From Epiperipatus broadwayi (taxonomy: Eukaryota > Onychophora > Udeonychophora > Euonychophora > Peripatidae), in NCBI GenBank assembly GCA_028023455.1, contig JAQFVV010000183.1, positions 1,552,001-1,616,000 on the forward strand: a stretch of DNA of 64,000 bases. Reading direction: 5' to 3'. Within the stretch, counting starts at the first letter, position 1. Each line of letters begins with the position of its first letter. This document shows positions 11,346 through 23,580 of this stretch, piece after piece. Both the position numbers and the translations under genes were made by a program. Under the pieces are notes generated by a model. It did no database searches and was not told the DNA's origin. It was given only the letters and a program-made list of their open reading frames with translations.

Positions 11346-11810
11346 ATCATACATCTTTTTCACATATCTTTGGTCATATGTTTATGATTACCTCCCTCCA
11401 CAAGGTGTTAAAAGCAAATAGAAACCAGTCCTTACATTGCGTGAGAGTGGTGAACGAAAAATTACATTACATAAACATTATTCATTATTGGATAATCTCT
11501 AGTCTAATGAATAACTAATAAAAATTATTAAAATGAGTGTCACTTTGTCTAAAATCACAAAGAACTTATACATTAAATAAGAGAGGATGCTAACTGCAAG
11601 AATAAAATTTGACTCATTGTAGACATAATTAACAAAAACTTTAATTTAATATTTCCAAAGTAGAATCACTAAGTATTCATTTTAATAACCTTGTGAATGT
11701 TCTCAGGCTTTGCAATTAAGACATCATCATCATCAACCATTATCAGTTCACTGCAAGATGAAGGTCTCTCCATGTTGAATCCATCTTCTCTGAACTCTAG
11801 TCTCTCTTCT

Positions 11811-12120
11811 CTACATGACCTCTATACACTTTCTTATTCTATTCAACCATCTCATATGTGGTCTCTTTCTGGGTCTTTTACAATCTGTTAAAATCCAATT
11901 TAAAATTTCAGTTGTCAATCTATTATTATCTGTTCTAGCAATATGTCCACCCCAACTCCACTTCAGCCTTTTAATCATTTCATTAATGTTCCTAACACCT
12001 GTTTGTTTTCTTACCCATGTATTGCATTTTCTATCTCTTCTAGTTACTCCTAACATGCATCACTTCATACTTCTGTAAATGGTCTGAAGTCTCTGTATTG
12101 CTCTTCTATTAAGTGTCTAA
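11811..12120 (-). pseudogene. RTE C-terminal domain remnant
   Basis: The frame at 12056-11811 carries MLGVTRRDRKCNTWV, IKRLKWSWGGHIART and RPRKRPHMRWLN. This is the conserved tail found after RT in RTE-type elements. Its molecular role is not well defined in the family. The frame ends near the element's 3' region. Confidence 0.8.
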
Positions 12121-12439
12121 GTCTCAGATCAATAAGTAAGAACTGGCAAAATGCATTTATTAAAAACCTTCTCTTTCAAACACATAGGCATATTTCCTTT
12201 TAATATTAAATTATTTCTACCAAAAGCACTCCAACCAAATTTAATTCTATAATTAATTTCATCCATTATGTTTCCATCATTAGTAATAATCTGCCCAAGG
12301 TATTTTTAGTTATTAACTTCCACTAACTCATCCTTATCTATCTTTATTTTTATCTTTTGAGACAATCTATTAAAGATTACTTTAATCTCACATTCACCTT
12401 TAGTCGACTTCCTTATTTTCATCTGGTAAATCTTGCAAC

Positions 12440-13130
12440 ATTTCCTGAAGCTCTTAAGCATTATTTACAAAAACAACTACATCATCTGCAAAATCTAAAT
12501 GACTTAAATAATCTCTATTTACTTTTATTCCTTTAGCTTACATTTTAATCCACAAAATACTTTTTGTAGCACTGTTGTAAAAAGTTTTAGAGATATGGAG
12601 TCACCCTGTCTTACATGCTTCTCAATGTTAAACTTCCTAGTAACATTATGTAATCTAATTGTTGCTGTTGCATTTTTATAAATATTCTTCAGAATATGAT
12701 CATATTCTGGATATATACTTTGATGATCCAATGCTTTAATCACTGAAGATATGCTTATAAAATCAAATGCCTTTTCATAATCTACAAATCCAAAGCATAA
12801 TGGTAATTCATATTCATTGATCCTTTCTATAACTTCTCCCCATACATGGATATGATCCATTTTCTTAAAACTACTTTTAAATCCAGCTTGTTCTTTTGGT
12901 TGATTGAAATCCAAACTTCTCTGTAGATCAGTTGTAATTATCATGGTAAAAATTTTGTATAAAATTGACAAAAGGCTGATAGGTCTGTAATTTCTAATAT
13001 CTTCTTTATCACCTTTTAAAAATGTTAATAATAATTCTGCATTTTCCCAATCATCTGGTACATCTTTTTCATTTAGACATTTGGTATATAACTTTGCCAA
13101 AAAAAATATATTTTTTCAACTGCTTTTTTA
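12440..13130 (-). pseudogene. RTE reverse transcriptase domain remnant
   Basis: The frame at 13100-12525 has the RT motifs NYRPISLLSILYKIF, GFVDYEKAFDFIS (motif A, with its catalytic Asp) and VRQGDSISLKLF. Just downstream, in a different phase, comes LDFADDVVVF (about 12500-12480, the FADD catalytic motif). Stop codons after that motif and a frameshift before it break the domain. It would have copied element RNA at the nicked target. Confidence 0.88.
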
Positions 13131-13268
13131 AAGATATAGATTAGAATTTCATCGTTATCTGGAGCTTTTTCCTTCTTCATAAATTGAATTGCATGTCTCA
13201 CTTCTTCATTTAAAATTTTGGACAATTTAGAAACTATAATAGTTGCTGGGGCTACTTGTTTTTTATAA

Positions 13269-13764
13269 TTACTGATAGAACTCTTTTATCCATTTCATGG
13301 TGTCATTTCTCTTTTTAGTAATAGTTCTATATTTTTTTCTTATTGCAGATATAAGTTTCCTATCAATACCAAAATATAGTTTTACACTCTTGAGAATTTT
13401 ATTCTCTTCTATAACTTTCCTTCCTAATTCACAATTATACTTTCTTATATCATTATCAACTCTTTTACACATCGTTTTACAAAATTCGAGATATTCAAAC
13501 CTTCTTACTAAGCCATTTTTATATTTTTTCATATTCCTTCTTTTCTTCATAAATTCTTTAGTCTCGTGCAAATTCTATGGTCAATTGCTGCTTTTTTCTG
13601 CCAGTTATTTTTGTTGCAGTTTTTAAAAGTGTATCAGTTATTTTCATATTAATTTCATTCAAATCTGAATCATGTTTAAAATCTACTAATACTTGAAATG
13701 GATTTGTAAGTTCTAATTTAAATTCATTAGAATGTTTCTGAACATTAGGAATATCAACTGTCAA
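13269..13764 (-). pseudogene. RTE linker between endonuclease and RT
   Basis: Two overlapping minus-strand frames (13764-13558 and 13571-13269) carry Lys/Arg-rich sequence, for example ETKEFMKKRRNMKK and AIRKKYRTITKKR. This is the region between endonuclease and RT. A frameshift separates the two frames near 13560. No catalytic motif is expected here; the assignment rests on order and continuity. Confidence 0.6.
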
Positions 13765-13809
13765 TAATGTTTTTATTAATAATTTTTGTTTCTCTAGTTT
13801 TTCATTAAC

Positions 13810-14530
13810 TTATATCTTACATCTTACTAATCGATTATCTCTTCCTGTGTTTAATTTATTAATGAAATTATAATCTTGAAATATGTATTGTCCGTTAGTC
13901 AAAATATCCAATTCTGCTGTACTTTCATTATGATGCTTCCATGTCCATTTTTTTAAAACATTTTTCTCAAAAAAAGAATTCATAACATGAAGTTTTTCTT
14001 TTTCTGCAAACTCCACAAGTCTATGTCCTCTCTCATTTCTATTACAGTAACCAAATTTATCTACAACACATTCACCTTTCAATTGTTTACCAATTCTAGC
14101 AGTGAAGTTTCCCATAACAATTTTAAAATATTGTTTGGTCTGATCAAAAGTCTTTTATACATCTATATAAAAATCCTCTATTACTTCATCACTATAATAC
14201 ATAAATCTGAATTATCTGCATTTGATATCTGCTATTAAGTTGAATAACTAATCTTGCCACTCTTTCCAATATACCATCAATCTCCACAAGGTTGTTCTTC
14301 CACTTTTTATTTGTAATGAATCCTACTCGATTTGTATTTGCAATATGTGTACCTTTGTAATAGAGTACATGCCCACTTTTTAAATCAATCTTTTCTTCAC
14401 CTTTTTTTCTAACTTCATAAAATCCAATAATGTCTCATTTAATATGTGACAATTCTTCCAATCTTGCAATTTTCCTTCACTTGAAAGTGATCTGCAGTTG
14501 TAATTGTCTAAACAAAAAGTCATCATCAAA
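13810..14530 (-). pseudogene. RTE endonuclease domain remnant
   Basis: The reading frame at 14115-13810 has GNFTARIG (usual GDFNAxIG), GYCNRNERGHRLVEFAE, WTWKHHN, AELDIL (usual EIDYIL) and GRDNRLVRCKI (usual GSDHRLVRAKI). The replacement of His by Asn in the last motif removes a residue needed for endonuclease activity. Upstream, about 14510-14450 encodes a trace of the N-terminal WNxRSLSSEGK motif. The family nicks the target DNA to prime reverse transcription. Confidence 0.8.
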
Positions 14531-14560
14531 TGGCAGCCTGCTTCCACAATCAGGGGATTC

Positions 14561-16317
14561 TTACTCCACTTCAGCCACCAACCACTGCCTTAGCTGGTGA
14601 GTATGCAGACTCTTGGGAATAAGGCTATGGTTTATTTTTGCCTGTCTTGATTGTAAATATCTATTAGAAAAAAAAATTCATTCATTTACACATTCATTCT
14701 GTCTTATCAGGCAACTGAGAAGAAAGACCATGGTGTTTCTTGATCTTAAATTTAGAGGTAAAAAGCCAATAAACTCACCATGCTGCCTAATGAACAGCTC
14801 ATCCATGTTTGTATTCTATCCATCTATGTTCATATTCTATATGAATAATCACATAGTAATAACAGCTGCAACAACAAAAATATATTGGGTGAACATTGGG
14901 AATTTGCTCTCCTAGGTTTTTTAAGACCTCCAAAAGGAGTCAATGGATCTCCTTTCATTTAACAGCAAACTCCTTTCTGCAGTTTACAAATAAGTAATAT
15001 TGGAAATATAAAGTGTGAAATATGTAATTTTTTAATGAAATTCTCCTTAACTTTATGAAATATGTTGGTTTTTTTTTTTTTTTGAAAATGAAATTCTCCC
15101 TAATTGCAGCATAAAAACATTGAAATCACGCAGAAACTCGTATGTTTAAATGCAATTTGGTAAATATTAGCAAAAAAAAAAAAATCAATAAATCTTCTTA
15201 TGTAAAAAAAAAAAGAATCGTTGATTTATAGATTGATTTTTGTCAATTTATATATAACTTTCAATAAATATCAGTTAAAATGTAGTGTATAAACAGTAAG
15301 AAATGTTAAAACATTCACACTCAGAAGATATCTGAGATTGTTAAAACAGTTGGTATATCATGACATTAAATCATTCAACTTTCTCTTATCAATATATTCG
15401 GAGGCGTAATGCACTTAGTGTGTGAATTACAGTAGTGGAATTGTGAACATCAAAATGGCTCCAGTTAGAAAGATTTTCCAATCAATTGTAAACCAGATAT
15501 ATAGGATATGGATTGGTAAAAGTAGACACATCTTAAAAATCAATGAAAAAAAAATCAAGTACAAATGATGTCAAAAAATATTAATTATATCATTGGATAT
15601 ACTTGATGGGAAGTGCGGTGAAATAAATAGTTTAAAATTTTTTAAATGTTTGTAACATATCGATGCTTTGAAATGAGTTCATTGTTTTGAGATATGAAAG
15701 TGAAAAATAAGAGAAGACATTTTACACTTTAACGAAATTATATACTTGAAGGAAATATTATTTAGACTGTTGCTAATAAGATTATTAGCGCGTAACTATG
15801 TGGTTGCACACTTATTAAATTGAAATAAAGTGTAAAAGAGGATTATTCTTATAAGTCAGTAAGCATCATCTAAAACTTGGAGTGGATGTCTTTTATGATT
15901 TCAATGTACATTCCTTCATTAATGTAGTTCACCAAAACTAAGAATATCTAGATACCTATTTTCTAAACAATAACTGGGTAGCAAGATATATTTACAGTGA
16001 TCTGACTAACAAAATGAATAAAACATGTGACAAAATTTCCAAACTTCAGCCAAATGATTAGTATCAAATTCTGATAATTGAAACTCTACACCATATGGCT
16101 CTTCTAATAGTATAGAAAAGTCTATTAATATGGTTTAATCATAAAATCTATATGGATAATTATTATAAAATTAATGTATCTAAACATTACATTTTTGATA
16201 CCAGATAGACATCCCATAACTAATCTAGCTAATTATCATGTAAAAGATAAAACAACCTTTTTAATAAAAAGCTACTACAGGAATATGTCTAACAGCTTTT
16301 CATTGAAAAAGGCATAT
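14561..16317. other. AT-rich DNA, nothing firmly recognised
   Basis: The first ~80 bases (14561-14640) may still belong to the 5' region of the RTE LINE. Beyond that only A/T homopolymers (for example 15170-15184) were seen. Confidence 0.4.
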
Positions 16318-16425
16318 GGCTTTATTGTTCATGGGGTTTATAAGAAATTCAAGCACCAAATCTGTGAGCACTATAATTGTTTCTGAGACTTCCCCATTCC
16401 CCAAGTCGGACCCCCTACCTATTGT
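16318..16425. repeat. Dispersed repeat D, copy 1
   Basis: Shares TTTATTG..CATG/CGGG, TTCAAGCACCAAA (TTCAAACGCCAAA in the other copy), CCCAAGTCGGAC and CCCTA with 30872-30975 in the same order and orientation. The end containing AAGTCGGAC looks like a fixed boundary block. Class unknown. Confidence 0.5.
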
Positions 16426-16830
16426 ATCAAACCACACAGGGCAGCCTTTTCATAAAAAAGAGACAATAGAAGACTACTAACCAAACTTGCCAATTTCTGA
16501 TTAGTGAGGATATGAGCTGTTTTCTATTACTGTTTTACTCTCTAGCTACAAATATTTATCCAATACCAGTAGATAAAGATCAATGCAATATGGCTTTCAC
16601 TAATAGTTGAAGAAGTGCCATCTTCTGAATTGAACAATTCATGTTTTTTCTTTCCTTTTAAACCTTCAGATGCTAACTATAAAGATGGAGAAAAGATAAT
16701 CGGCTCTGTAATGATCAATGTCCTTTACTTGATCATAGTATCATACTAAAAAATCATCTTCATAAATATCGACAAAAAGTTCATATATATGCTTTTCTAA
16801 TAATGCACGTTATATCTGTATAGTTATATC

Positions 16831-16938
16831 TTTTTTCTCCATATGTCATAGCATCAGCCGGGAGGCGAACCCACACAACTGTCTGCAACCAACTGCTTGC
16901 TTGCAAGGCGGCTGCGTTGACCTCTCGCCTAACAATGC
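16831..16938 (-). mobile_element. tRNA-derived SINE, copy 2
   Basis: On the minus strand it has a tRNA-like head with an anticodon arm GCCGC-CTTGCAA-GC (Ala TGC-like loop), a long extra-arm region and a clear B box GGGTTCGCCTCCC (16872-16860). The tail GATGCTATGACATATG and an A-rich end follow (T-run on plus at 16831). Same family as 24270-24376 and 31250-31348. SINEs are Pol III transcripts copied by LINE machinery; the partner LINE is unknown here. Confidence 0.8.
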
Positions 16939-18518
16939 GTAAATGTTATTTTTAATTATTTCACTACATGGTAAGATTCTTTTTTAAAAAATAATAAAAG
17001 GAAAGAAATTATTCACCAAGTTTTTTTTTTTTGCCAGGTGGAAATATGATCCAGTGTTTTTATATCCTTCTTTTTACTTTGTAATTAAGAATAGCTAAAT
17101 ACTCTCTTGCTGGCCAGTATTAGATAGTTATCTAAATTGACTGTAAGTTATATACAGACATTTACATGTAGACATAGTATATGTGCGTATAATAAAAATA
17201 AAGAACGGATGCAGTATATGCAGATTGTATAAAAAATGTGCATATATATAATTCGTATGTTTATAAACATAAACTATTCGAGAAATGAAAACATATATAC
17301 AATATTTTTTTTTTTTTAACTGAGTAATTATTAAATAACGTAAAAATTCTACATTTATAATAAAATATAATTATCAATTCTCCTGGTCCATGACTATTCC
17401 ATTGATAGTAAACTAAGATCACGTGGTTACCTAGCAAGCAATTGGTTTAGCCTTAACAGGCATGTGTAATTTTCTTTCCATGAAGTTTTTAAGTAGTCTA
17501 ATTATTATTTTACATGGCATGCAAGCAGTCAACCCCGTGGTCTGCTTAATAACTATTCAAAAAGAAAGAAAAAAACGACCGGAAGAGTACAAACGAAAAA
17601 AATCAAACGGTTAGATTGGATATACAATATTTATTCTATAAATTCAAGGTGTTGAGTTCTAACTTCGAGAGGAAAAAAATGAACAAATATTTTTGGAATG
17701 TCATTGATTACTTTAAATATGGAACTAAAAAACTTTTTTGCTTACTGCAAAAGTTTTAAAAGTAAGTAATTTTCTTTTATATTTTAAGATTTAGTCTTAC
17801 ATTTATTGTAATTGGAGAAACAAAGATGTGCATATACATATATACATGTAATTAATTTTGGCACGGATTTGAAAAATATGCTTTAAATATTTTGTTATAT
17901 GCTATATCTTCATTATATAAAAAATCCAATAAGTATTTTTGTCTAAATTTCTGTTTTAATTTACTATATCAACTGAACATATTTAATTATTTTTAAATGA
18001 TTTTAGCAATTATATTATACGTATGCTTCTATATATACATCTAGCCGTATATACTCTAATACATAACTTGTCTACAAACTTTTTATTCCATCAGAACAGA
18101 TGAAAATAATATTGAAATTATTTTAGAAACATATTTGTTCATTTAAATAGCCCACAAGGCAAAAACCTTTATAAAAGCTACCCCCCCCTCACCTAAATAA
18201 GAAACATTGAAGAAAAAGCATTATTTATTAGATTAGCTAACTTTTAGATGGCATAAATTTATGGTTGTTTTTCCATTTACTGACCAAAAATTAAATAAGT
18301 AACTGACCACTTTAAAAAAACTCCTATGATTACTTCATTATAATAGCAATAAAATGCCCACTTTTTAAATCTGTCAAAAATTAAAGCACTTGCAAAAAGA
18401 AAGTGAGTTTATATAAAAATGAATGAAATAACATATATTTTAAAGCAATTGCGTAAAAAAAAAAAATTATAAGAAAAAAAATACAAAGTAATTATTACAT
18501 TTATAAATATTAACATAT
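16939..18518. other. AT-rich DNA, nothing recognised
   Basis: Contains T-runs and a C-run (18181-18188). No gene or repeat family recognised. Confidence 0.5.
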
Positions 18519-18915
18519 GGTCAACATGGGTGTGACAAGAATCTCGGCTTCAGGGTGGCCTTTGAGCATTCCATCGTCAGATTTTCAATTGGATGGACAG
18601 TTGAAGAGTTGGAGTGTGGAGAAGATTGAAGCCTGTCCATTAAAGTATGAAGATTGGCTATCTTAATATATATCTGAGCATTTATAGCATATATGTGTAG
18701 AGATGGTAATCTGTACCAACTGATGATTGCTGGTTTAGCATGAAATACGTATATTGGTGATTATTTATCTTTTCAACATATATGTGTTCAAGTGTATCAG
18801 TGTTATGAGATAGAGTGGAGAGTCGTGGGTGGTGTGAAAGTCTGTGCTCATATACCCTATATATTACATATATAGACACAGGTATATAATAAGCCTGTGT
18901 TTCAGTTATTACATA
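18519..18915 (+). mobile_element. Hammerhead repeat family A, copy 1
   Basis: Nearly the same sequence as 25890-26285. It starts GGTCAACATGGGTGTGACAA, passes through GATTTTCAATTGGATGGA and a hammerhead core (18713-18760), then TTGGTGATTATTTATCTTTT, and ends in a TA-rich stretch. A minus-strand reading frame of ~100 codons crossing this copy recurs in other copies only because the repeat recurs. It is not treated as coding. Confidence 0.75.
18713..18760 (+). ncRNA. Hammerhead ribozyme-like core (family A)
   Basis: Stem I is ACCAA (18715-18719) with TTGGT (18754-18758). Core CTGATGA at 18720-18726 and GAAA at 18742-18745. Stem II is TGCT/AGCA with loop GGTTT, but its closing pair is T-T. Stem III is the tiny AUA/UAU palindrome, and predicted cleavage is after GUAUA (18753). 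The closing mismatch of stem II suggests reduced activity. Confidence 0.75.
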
Positions 18916-19754
18916 ACATGTAAAACTGGATGGATGTGAGCGATCCAATATTCTCAGTTTTGAAAGATATAGAAATCTATTTGACATTATTATCTTGCTC
19001 CCATTAATTAACCACGATTGTGAAAAATGTTCTAGATTGTGGATTATAATTGCTAATACAGATGGTATTTTGTTTTCAGTATATACTACTGAATTTTTCA
19101 GAAACGTTCAAAACTGCCATATCTAACATATACCTATGGTTCTTGCAACATATAGTTGTTGGCTAGTATCATATCTATATAATTAGTCAAGCAAATCATG
19201 TTGACTTCAAACCATAAGGTAGTGAAACCTTTAAGTCCTTAATTTTAATAGTACAAAAAAGTAACAGTAGCATTTAAATAGGTTTCATGCTGAGCCTTTC
19301 GTTGATGAGTACCAATATTCAAAACCTAGTCTGGTCTATCATAGGCATTACTGGTCTAATGTGATTTGATTAATTATATATCCATAGATGATTCTAAAGT
19401 AGTATACAAATTGAATTACTAAGGATCATTTTAATTAAATTTAAATTGCAATATATATACAAAATATAATTTAAAAAATAGGCAATTTTATTCTTAAAAC
19501 ATATCTACCATATTAAAACATGTCTACCATATTATACATGGAACACTATTAATTTATATTTTAAAGGACTACACCAACAAATGATAAAAGCTCATGTGTT
19601 TAACAAAAGAAATGATAATTACATTTCAAATTGCTTAAAGATAGTTTTATGATTAAATTTTATATTGAAAATTAATGTGAAATTATAATATTAGACCTAA
19701 TGCCTAAATATTTTTGTACAATTCTTGTATTTTCTGGAAAAATAATTTGCTCTA
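18916..19754. other. AT-rich DNA, nothing recognised
   Basis: No coding or repeat signal identified. Confidence 0.5.
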
Positions 19755-20066
19755 TATATAATACCATTTTCAACCTTCTTATACACTTAACAATATTATT
19801 TTTTACACCAAAACTTTGCTCTTACAGTTTCGACTGTCCTCCAGTCATTGTCAGAGTTACAATATCCTAATATATAATCATACAATTAATCCATTTTATT
19901 TGATTATGTATATAAATATGTGTATAAAATGTATGAATTACATTTGGATATTGCAGCTCTGATGATGACTGCAGGACAGTTGAAACTGTAAGAGTAAAAT
20001 TTGATGTAAAGAATTAGTATTCTTAAGTGAATAGAAGATTGGAAATGGTATTATATATAAATATAA
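19755..20066. mobile_element. Foldback of repeat family C with hammerhead-like core
   Basis: The left arm (19755-19880) and right arm (19950-20066) are inverted copies sharing CTTACAGTTTCGACTGTCC/complement, ATACCATTTTCAA/complement and AATATCC/complement. Each arm, read outward, has a CTGAxxA motif, a hairpin GACTG..CAGT and GAAAC. This matches hammerhead geometry only in part: the minus arm has CTGACAA and stem I is weak. Similar head-to-head pairs lie at 61760-61905 and 62862-62990. Confidence 0.6.
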
Positions 20067-20832
20067 AAATCAGTATATAAGAAAAGAAGGAAGTAGAAAA
20101 AAATTCTATATATTTCACCTATGATTTTAATATAATGCTAGGTATTCTATAGAATATCCAGTAGATTTTTGGCTATGTGATTGCATCAAAAAATGAGACT
20201 TGATTAATGAAACTCAAAATAATTAAGAATATAATGCTCAGCAGAAATGAGAAAGTTCGGTTATCTTAAAGAATTCACTAGAGGCAAAATAAAAAGTTCT
20301 GTGTTGTGAGGCAGCTTTGATAGTACACAGGAAGTCAGAATGAGAGAACAGAATCTTACTATTGCCTCTCGACTTTGCTGAATTAAAATGGTGAGTGGAT
20401 TAAATGTTGTATTTCAAACAAGTAACAATTTACTAATAGAATTGAGTTACCTGCTTTATTACAGATTAGTTGTCTCATACTTTACCTAAAACAAAATCCT
20501 AATGCACATATATATTTTTATTTTAGACATTGTCTTGAAATTTTAGGCATTATATAAAATACTTAGATATTTTATATATTACCTTAATTTCACTTCATGT
20601 CCTGGGTGAGCATTCTAAGGAAGTTTTATTCATCAAATTAAAATTTTCACTTTACTACAAATTCTTTGGTTTTTCAAGCAGGTGTCTATTTCATATTCAT
20701 ACTTTATACCTGTATTTTACTAGCTATATTATTTTTGAAGTTTTCTAATTAAAAAAATCCTTGTTGCAGTATTTGGTGAACTTGAATTGATGTGAATCTT
20801 ATATTGCCTTTTTGTTTTATCAATTTGTATTA
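20067..20832. other. AT-rich DNA, nothing recognised
   Basis: May include the 5' untranslated region of the broken ORF1 element downstream, but nothing proves it. Confidence 0.4.
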
Positions 20833-20912
20833 GATTGTAATTATTTAGAAGATAATCATCTCTCCATACTTTCCTGTTAAACAGTGATATTAAAACTGCA
20901 AGAATATTAAAG
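20833..20912 (+). repeat. Direct repeat flanking the ORF1 region, left copy
   Basis: GATTGTAATTATTTAGAAGA, then TAATCATCTCTCC and GTTAAACAGTGATATT. It is repeated with a few changes at 24081-24146. The trailing AAAACTGCAAGAATA also recurs at about 23823-23838. The two copies bracket the ORF1 pseudogene. The match is too long for a normal LINE target-site duplication, so an LTR fragment or an unrelated repeat are alternatives. Confidence 0.55.
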
Positions 20913-21018
20913 CTGACTAGATGATGAAAATATTAGTCTTTATCAAAATATTTGTTTTCTTTTATTAAAAACCTCAGGGTTTTGATCTTTAAACACAGTT
21001 CTTCCTTTCATGTGAAGG

Positions 21019-23580
21019 ATGAATTTTGTTGGCACCCTTAACCAAGGAATTGAAAAAGATTCAAGTTCTAATATAGAGAATATAGAGAGAAATAGGGAAG
21101 ACATTTGTAAATCTAAGAAATTAAAAAAATTCCAAGAAGAAAAAAAGAATTATCTAGAAAATCAATGATTTCCAAGAATGAAAGATTTGATATATCCATA
21201 GACCAATGTTCCAGCAACTTTCTTTTCCAGGCTTGTAAGGATCCCCCTAAAATTTTAGGCTCCAGAAAGATTGTTAGTAATAAAAACATCTGTTCAAGCA
21301 GGAGTTATAGCGTGAATAACGCTATAATACAGCAAAGGGCTCAAGATAACATAGAAAAATCAATGAAAAACATTGTAAGTTACATTGATAATGAAGATAT
21401 GAATAAAAAATCACCTCAAAAAGACAAAATTTCATCTGATAGAGGCAAACCAACCAGTCTGGAATATAGGGAAGAGGGCCTGAAGGTAAAGCATTTTCCT
21501 GCTTTATTTTCTAAAAGTAAGAAAAACCCTAATATCTTTTTAACAAAAAAAATAACCCTACTAAGCTTATAAAAGATATATATAATTTTAATGCTATTTC
21601 TTATGGATAATTCTAAAACATCCACACCCTTTCTCATTCATAGTCTTCATCAAAATATAGATGACAATAAAATATCATATGCTAAAATTTTACAAAATTT
21701 TAATAATAAGAGCAACTCTATTTCTTGTTATGATTTAGAAAATATACCTGATCTTTTCAATATGCTGGAGGATGACTGTCCTGTCACTGCTTAAAATGGG
21801 ATGCCTAACATTATAAATGACTTCAACTCTACTATTCCACCACAATTACATCAATCTTTTATAAATTATGTGAATGAAAAAACTCTAATTTTTGCCATCA
21901 CTAATCAAAATAAAGACTTATTTACATTTTCAAGTGATAAATTCTGTAGTCAATCACAGCAAAAAAATTATGGATTCATGTGTAGGAAATACTAAATCAT
22001 CCAAACAACCATTATGTAATTGTGGAATGCCATGATCCCACTCAAAAGCAAGTATTCCAACAGGCAATGAAATTCATTGATAACAAAATTTTATGTACAA
22101 TTGACATGAATAGGCCAGTGATATTCACTAGCCATATTCAAAAATGTTATGTGAGTTTTAATCAATTTGATCTTCAAAAAATCCTCAGAACCTATAGAGT
22201 AATATCAAACTTTAGGTATGTCCTCAAGAAAAGGGTGAACATTCCTATACTCATAAATTCTGCACTCTTTTCAATTACTCTCAATAAGAGAGTATTACCT
22301 ACAGACATTCCCATGATCCACTGCATGGAGTCAGCCCCTCTAATAATTTCTTTTTGGGGTGGACTGCTGCAGTGCTTCCATTGCAGGTTGAGGGATCATC
22401 TTGTCAGGAATTGTCCCTCTAGGATATGCCTGAATTGTAAGCTTAGGAAGACTAAATTACATAACTGTATTACTGGGTCTACACAAAAGAAGCAACACTT
22501 TATATCAAATTAGGTAGAAAGTAAACAGTCACAACCAATTAAGCCAGAGTTATCACAGCCTTCAGAACAAATGATTCACATGATTCCACAGTCATTGGAA
22601 AAAACTCCCAGGGCAGCTATGAATTCTGGCACAGACTCAGATTCTGACATGAAGTTAATGGAGTCTGCAGCCATAACTACTGACAAAAGTAAGACAAAGG
22701 TCTGCAACCAAAAAAGGAATGCCATCAACTCTCTTTGCAACTCAGTAGTTCAAAAGATAGAAAAATTGAGTGACAGTTCCTTGAATGCTGATTCGCCGGA
22801 CAGAAATATAAAAGGAAAGAAGTATAAGGTCAATATCCATTATGAAGTTTCAATTGTGCCCCAGAATTTACCTGTCTCTGATAGTATAGAGGAGAATTAT
22901 GCTCAGATGTTGACATTAAAGAACAAGGAATTCATAGATCAGACAATGATCCTTTTGGAGTCCCTAAAACAAATGAGGCACAAAGTGAGGAACATCTTCA
23001 TGACAAGGATTTAGAACATAAAAAATGTGAAATTGACAAATTGAATCTACAGCAGGACAATCTAGAAACCACAGGTTTTGATGAGGTAGATGAAACAGAT
23101 TTCAGTGTTCACTTTGACCAAGATCAATACCTAGTGGTCAGTGATAAATAAAAAGATAGGCAAAACAGATTTGAAGTATGGTTGCAACTTGTCATCACTT
23201 TGGATATAAAAGATGAAGTTATTAAATGGAGTCACAGCAGAGTTATCTAAGAATTTTAAGCAAGGATAGGGTAATTATGCAAGGAACACTTCAGCATGCA
23301 ATTTACCCTGAGAGGACTAAGTGGTCCACTGCACCTCAGAGAAGGACCTGTTCAGTGGGCATTTCACTGATGCCAGCCACAGGACATGTATGGACAGAGT
23401 TTTTATGGACTCTTACGGTTTTGACTTGCAAGTCTTTGAGAATTTTGGCCATTGGAATCCAGGTTTGAGCTAGAAATAACTCACTTGCTGGAGTTCTTAA
23501 GTGTATTGTGATGAAGGTCTAAGGTCAATCATTGAATGGATTGGGGTGACTGATGAAAATGACTCTATTATTATTTATCA
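21019..23580 (+). pseudogene. Non-LTR retrotransposon ORF1 (gag-like, zinc knuckle), broken
   Basis: Successive plus-strand frames start at 21019 (MNFVGTLNQG), 21165, 21591, 21801, 22022 and 22571, separated by stops and short frameshifts; the stop of the first frame overlaps the next ATG. The frame at 22022-22513 holds a CX2CX4HX4C zinc knuckle (CFHCRLRDHLVRNC) followed at once by a second Cys/His cluster (CLNCKLRKTKLHNC). Upstream of it is a hydrophobic/basic domain typical of ORF1 RNA-binding proteins. Further downstream a third frame reads SGHFTDASHRTCMDRVF. No endonuclease or RT follows, so the element is truncated. ORF1 proteins coat element RNA. The exact LINE clade was not identified. 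Confidence 0.7.

Larger units (their letters stand above)
10687..11540 (+). mobile_element. Hammerhead repeat family B: tandem ~360-bp units
   Basis: The blocks TACAGAAATATTAT, TCTAGTCTAATGAATGA, AATTAAACTATAGTAAATTG, GAAACCAGTCC and TTGCGTGAGAGTGGTG recur with a spacing of about 358-362 bp, giving a partial trimer. Each internal unit carries a hammerhead-like core (10936-10983 and about 11300-11345). Units have no reading frame. Tandem short units each holding a hammerhead are the known layout of metazoan retrozymes, and hammerheads also occur in the terminal repeats of Penelope-like elements. Which of the two this is cannot be decided here. Confidence 0.75.
11690..14560 (-). mobile_element. 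RTE-clade non-LTR retrotransposon, degenerate
   Basis: Read on the minus strand the order is apurinic-type endonuclease (about 14530-13810), linker (13764-13269), reverse transcriptase (about 13130-12440) and a C-terminal domain (12120-11811). This is the single-ORF layout of RTE elements. Many stops and frameshifts separate the blocks, so it is dead. The 3' end includes a CAT-rich stretch near 11720-11740 that recurs in tail fragments at 30668-30855, 56943-57075 and 58805-59045. No target-site duplication was identified. Confidence 0.85.

Noticed and set aside
13297-13626. 109-codon plus-strand frame
   Set aside because: It is the antisense shadow of the RTE linker coded on the minus strand.
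18682-18987. 101-codon minus-strand frame, with a similar frame at 26127-26345
   Set aside because: The shared peptide comes from the hammerhead repeat family A itself. Other copies do not keep it open, and the repeat has a better non-coding explanation.
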